From Geodermatophilaceae bacterium (GTDB taxonomy: Bacteria > Actinomycetota > Actinomycetes > Mycobacteriales > Geodermatophilaceae): 6,972 nucleotides of DNA. The notes under the pieces were generated by a model that made no database searches, was not told the origin of the DNA, and saw only the letters and a list, made by a program, of their open reading frames with translations. The stretch spans positions 1-6,972 of the forward strand of contig JACCQS010000301.1 in assembly GCA_013814015.1 (NCBI GenBank), written 5' to 3'. A program made the translations under genes and the position numbers. Every line of letters begins with the position of its first letter. Position 1 is the first letter of the stretch. Of the stretch, positions 5,188-6,972 are shown in pieces.

Positions 5188-5568
5188 GTGCCACTCTCCG
5201 AGCATGAGCAAAAACTGCTTGAGCAGATCGAACGCGAGCTCATCAACGATGACCCGAAATTCGCCTCCACGGTTCGCTCGGCAGACGGCCGAGTACGAGC
5301 TCGACGCAAGCTGCTCTCGGCGATCCTGCTGGGCATTCTCGGTCTCGGCATGCTCATCGGTGGAGCTGTGGCCTCCCAGACGTGGCTCGGCGTGCTCGGT
5401 TTCTGCCTGATGTTCGGCGGGGCAGCGATCGCCGTACTCAACGCCGGTGCGGCCACCACCAAGGCGCCGGCCGGTGGCGCGAGCCCGCCCTCGGGCAAGC
5501 AGGGGCAGCGCGGAAACCCCGTCAAGTCCAAGCTCGAAGAGCGCTTCCGCCGCCGCTACGACGGCTAG
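5188..5568 (+). CDS. DUF3040 domain small membrane protein
   Basis: 126 residues. It opens with the family signature MPLSEHEQKLLEQIERELINDDPKF (quoted as MPLSEHEQKLLEQIEREL), an amphipathic helix, then a basic stretch RVRARRK (35-41), two hydrophobic helices at about 42-62 and 66-86, and a hydrophilic Pro/Gly/Lys/Arg-rich tail ending RRRYDG. The basic residues before the first helix suggest that both ends face the cytoplasm. GTG 5188 is chosen because AGGGAGG (5176-5182) lies five bases upstream and the family starts at MPLSEHE; an in-frame start at 5158 would precede that ribosome site. The function is unknown. In actinobacteria such proteins often sit between dinB and the mraZ end of the division and cell-wall cluster, which fits here. 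It ends 15 bases before the stop of a convergent gene. Confidence 0.92.
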   Translation: MPLSEHEQKLLEQIERELINDDPKFASTVRSADGRVRARRKLLSAILLGILGLGMLIGGAVASQTWLGVLGFCLMFGGAAIAVLNAGAATTKAPAGGASPPSGKQGQRGNPVKSKLEERFRRRYDG

Positions 5569-5583
5569 CCCCACCGACCTCTC

Positions 5584-6663
5584 CTAGCCAGGCAGGCCCA
5601 GCATCGGGCCGGCGGTCTGGCGCAGCCGCGGGTTGGTCAGCACGTCGACGCTGTCCACTGCCTGGTCGACAGCGCCCGGCAGCCGATGCATCCCGTCGAG
5701 CCGGCCGCCGAGGTCGGCGATGAGTTCGCGCACCTCCAGATCGGATATGGCAGCGGCGAGAGTTGCAACCAGCCGGGCGCCGGCGCCGACGCGGATGTCG
5801 CGGTCGAAGAACTGGCGGGTGCTGGGATCCACGGGTTCGGCCAGTTCGAGCCGGTTAGTAGCCTCGGCCAGGATGCTCGACCCGGCGCACAGGTGCTCCT
5901 CTCGCTCCCGCCACAGGTCCGCGCTCAGTCCTGCTTGGAACAGGGGAGTCAGATCCGTGGCCAGCGTGAGCTCGGAAAAGGCTCGCCCCAACCACTTGCT
6001 GTACGGAGCCCAGCGGCGCTCGATCAGGAAGGCGAGCTGCATCTGATCGCGGACCAAGCGTGCGGTGATGATCCGCGAGCCGAGATCGTCGCCGAGGCCA
6101 CCTGTCCGCCCGACGAACGGCTCCTCCTGGTCGATCCGCAGCCAGCCCGCCGCCAGCACGTATCGCCATACGTCGTCGGGGTACCAGCGCAGCGCCTCGC
6201 GGCGGTCGGTCAACAGCCCGGCCGGGTCATGGAAGACCGGGCCGGCAGTGAGCGTGGCGAGGATCTGGGACGGTGTTGTCAGCCAGTCAGCCAACCGGAA
6301 TCCGGCTGCCGGATCGAATCCCAGCCGGGCCCGGAACAGTTCCTCCGCGGTAACGACCGACGGCTGTCCTTGGCTCCAGCCGTTCGACGCGGTCGTGCTG
6401 CCGTAGAACACCGGATGTCCTTGGTAGCTGGTTGGCAGTCGGGTCAAGGCGCTTACCAGCGGTTGAGGATCGACTTCCGAAGGTAGGACGAGTTGGACAC
6501 GAGGACCGAAGTCGTGGTCGGGAGAGACCTCGTCGTCGAAACCGATCACGTCAGAGCCGTCGCCGAGCATGGCCGCTGCGTAGGGCCTTTCGCCAAGGAT
6601 GTCCGCGACCAGTGGCCGGACGACGTCGAGATAGAAGCGGCGGGACAACTCCTGACCGGACAC
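5584..6663 (-). CDS. DUF4037 protein with nucleotidyltransferase-like N-terminal domain
   Basis: 359 residues. The N-terminal part has SRRFYLDVVRPLV (7-19) and GSDVIGFDDEVSPDHDFGPR (36-55), the GS...D...DxD pattern of a nucleotidyltransferase-fold active site: G36-S37, D43/D44 and D49/D51 are candidate metal ligands. The rest is helical with the DUF4037 landmarks YPDDVWRYVLAAGW (161-174) and RRWAPYSKWLGRAF (216-229). The reaction and substrate are unknown; transfer of a nucleotide to a small molecule or protein is the obvious possibility, as in aminoglycoside and MNT-type relatives. The GTG at 6663 is the first start after an in-frame TAG, with only a weak GGGCG before it. The protein looks complete and cytosolic. 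The gene is convergent to DUF3040; the two stop codons lie in a short inverted repeat (GGCTAG 5563-5568, CTAGCC 5584-5589), too weak to call a terminator. Confidence 0.88.
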   Translation of the reverse strand: MSGQELSRRFYLDVVRPLVADILGERPYAAAMLGDGSDVIGFDDEVSPDHDFGPRVQLVLPSEVDPQPLVSALTRLPTSYQGHPVFYGSTTASNGWSQGQPSVVTAEELFRARLGFDPAAGFRLADWLTTPSQILATLTAGPVFHDPAGLLTDRREALRWYPDDVWRYVLAAGWLRIDQEEPFVGRTGGLGDDLGSRIITARLVRDQMQLAFLIERRWAPYSKWLGRAFSELTLATDLTPLFQAGLSADLWREREEHLCAGSSILAEATNRLELAEPVDPSTRQFFDRDIRVGAGARLVATLAAAISDLEVRELIADLGGRLDGMHRLPGAVDQAVDSVDVLTNPRLRQTAGPMLGLPG

Positions 6664-6972
6664 CGCCCGATGCTAGGTGGCACCCACCAGACCCGTCGCG
6701 ACATTTCTTCCGCAGTTGTCTTTCCGGCCACCGGGCTCGCAGGTCCTCGGTTGCCGAAGGCATTGCGCGATTTCGGGCAAGAATGCCGCTGGAATTGCTG
6801 GATCTCGCTCACCGCTTGCTGCTACCCCCCGTGGGCCAGGTGCTGCAGGGTCCCGGTCAGAACGGCGGAGGTCGCGCGGGTTCGATGACCTGCCCCGAGG
6901 TTCTCGGACAGTGGGTAAATTGGCTCACCACTGAGATGAGGGAAATGGTAATGGGTCAGAAGAGAAGGACTT
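6664..6972 (+). other. Intergenic region ending in the leader of a plus-strand gene (mraZ candidate)
   Basis: No convincing gene lies here. The first part should hold the minus-strand promoter of the DUF4037 gene, but no clear boxes were found. The last 65 bases change to a lower-GC, purine-rich sequence with TGG-containing repeats: AGTGGGTAAATTGG (6910-6923), then GAGGGAAATGG (6938-6948) and TAATGGGT (6949-6956). It then has GAGAAGGA (6962-6969), a good Shine-Dalgarno for a start just past base 6972. TGG-rich repeats before mraZ are the MraZ operator in several bacteria, and dinB-DUF3040 often neighbours mraZ in actinobacteria. The gene identity is inferred, as its coding part is not in the window. 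Confidence 0.45.

Noticed and set aside
3730..5574. 614-residue open frame on the minus strand
   Set aside because: It is antisense to dinB and DUF3040, both of which have unmistakable family motifs. The translation is a low-complexity His/Arg/Gln/Asp-rich protein, typical of a high-GC shadow frame.
5563..5589. Bidirectional terminator between DUF3040 and the DUF4037 gene
   Set aside because: Only six paired bases around a 15-base loop, formed by the two TAG stops and neighbours; too weak to support.
6783..6972. Open plus-strand frame from ATG 6783 to the window end (MPLELLDLAHRLL...)
   Set aside because: 63 codons without a stop, but no ribosome site, no family resemblance, and the second half coincides with the TGG repeats and Shine-Dalgarno expected of an untranslated leader. 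It cannot be fully excluded as a partial gene.

Overview
The window is high-GC DNA (strong G/C bias at third codon positions, frequent GTG starts) from an actinobacterium. The best clues are DUF3040, DUF4037 and DUF1330 proteins of actinobacterial type, a mycobacterial-type LexA box, and a dinB-DUF3040 pair. In many actinobacteria that pair lies beside the mraZ end of the division and cell-wall (dcw) cluster. A propionibacterial or related lineage is a guess only.

Layout. Bases 1-425 are one end of an ISL3-family insertion sequence: the N-terminal 105 codons of its transposase on the minus strand, a start-abutting hairpin and the terminal inverted repeat. It sits directly against a C-terminal fragment (426-707, plus) of a YeiH-type membrane transporter gene, which it appears to have broken. 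From 3621 down to 745 the minus strand carries four genes in one direction. These are a 78-residue Asp/Gly/Ala repeat peptide, a JmjC/cupin-4 (ribosomal-oxygenase-like) protein, a sucrase/ferredoxin-like [2Fe-2S] protein overlapping it by one base, and a DUF1330 protein. A 250-base divergent region holds nested inverted repeats in front of the peptide gene and a near-perfect LexA box in front of dinB. On the plus strand follow dinB (DNA polymerase IV) and a DUF3040 two-helix membrane protein. A DUF4037 nucleotidyltransferase-like protein runs convergently to them. The last 309 bases hold no convincing gene and end in a Shine-Dalgarno-like sequence with TGG-rich repeats, probably the leader of a plus-strand gene starting just past the window; mraZ is the best guess.

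The most interesting part is 1188-3621. A tiny, highly acidic repeat protein with no K, R, H, C, aromatic or branched aliphatic residue is followed by an intrinsic hairpin. Then come a putative Fe(II)/2-oxoglutarate protein hydroxylase and, translationally coupled to it, an iron-sulfur protein. This looks like the layout of a ribosomally made, post-translationally modified peptide: abundant substrate first, hairpin, modifying enzymes after. Nothing in the sequence proves modification; the idea rests on gene order and family chemistry.
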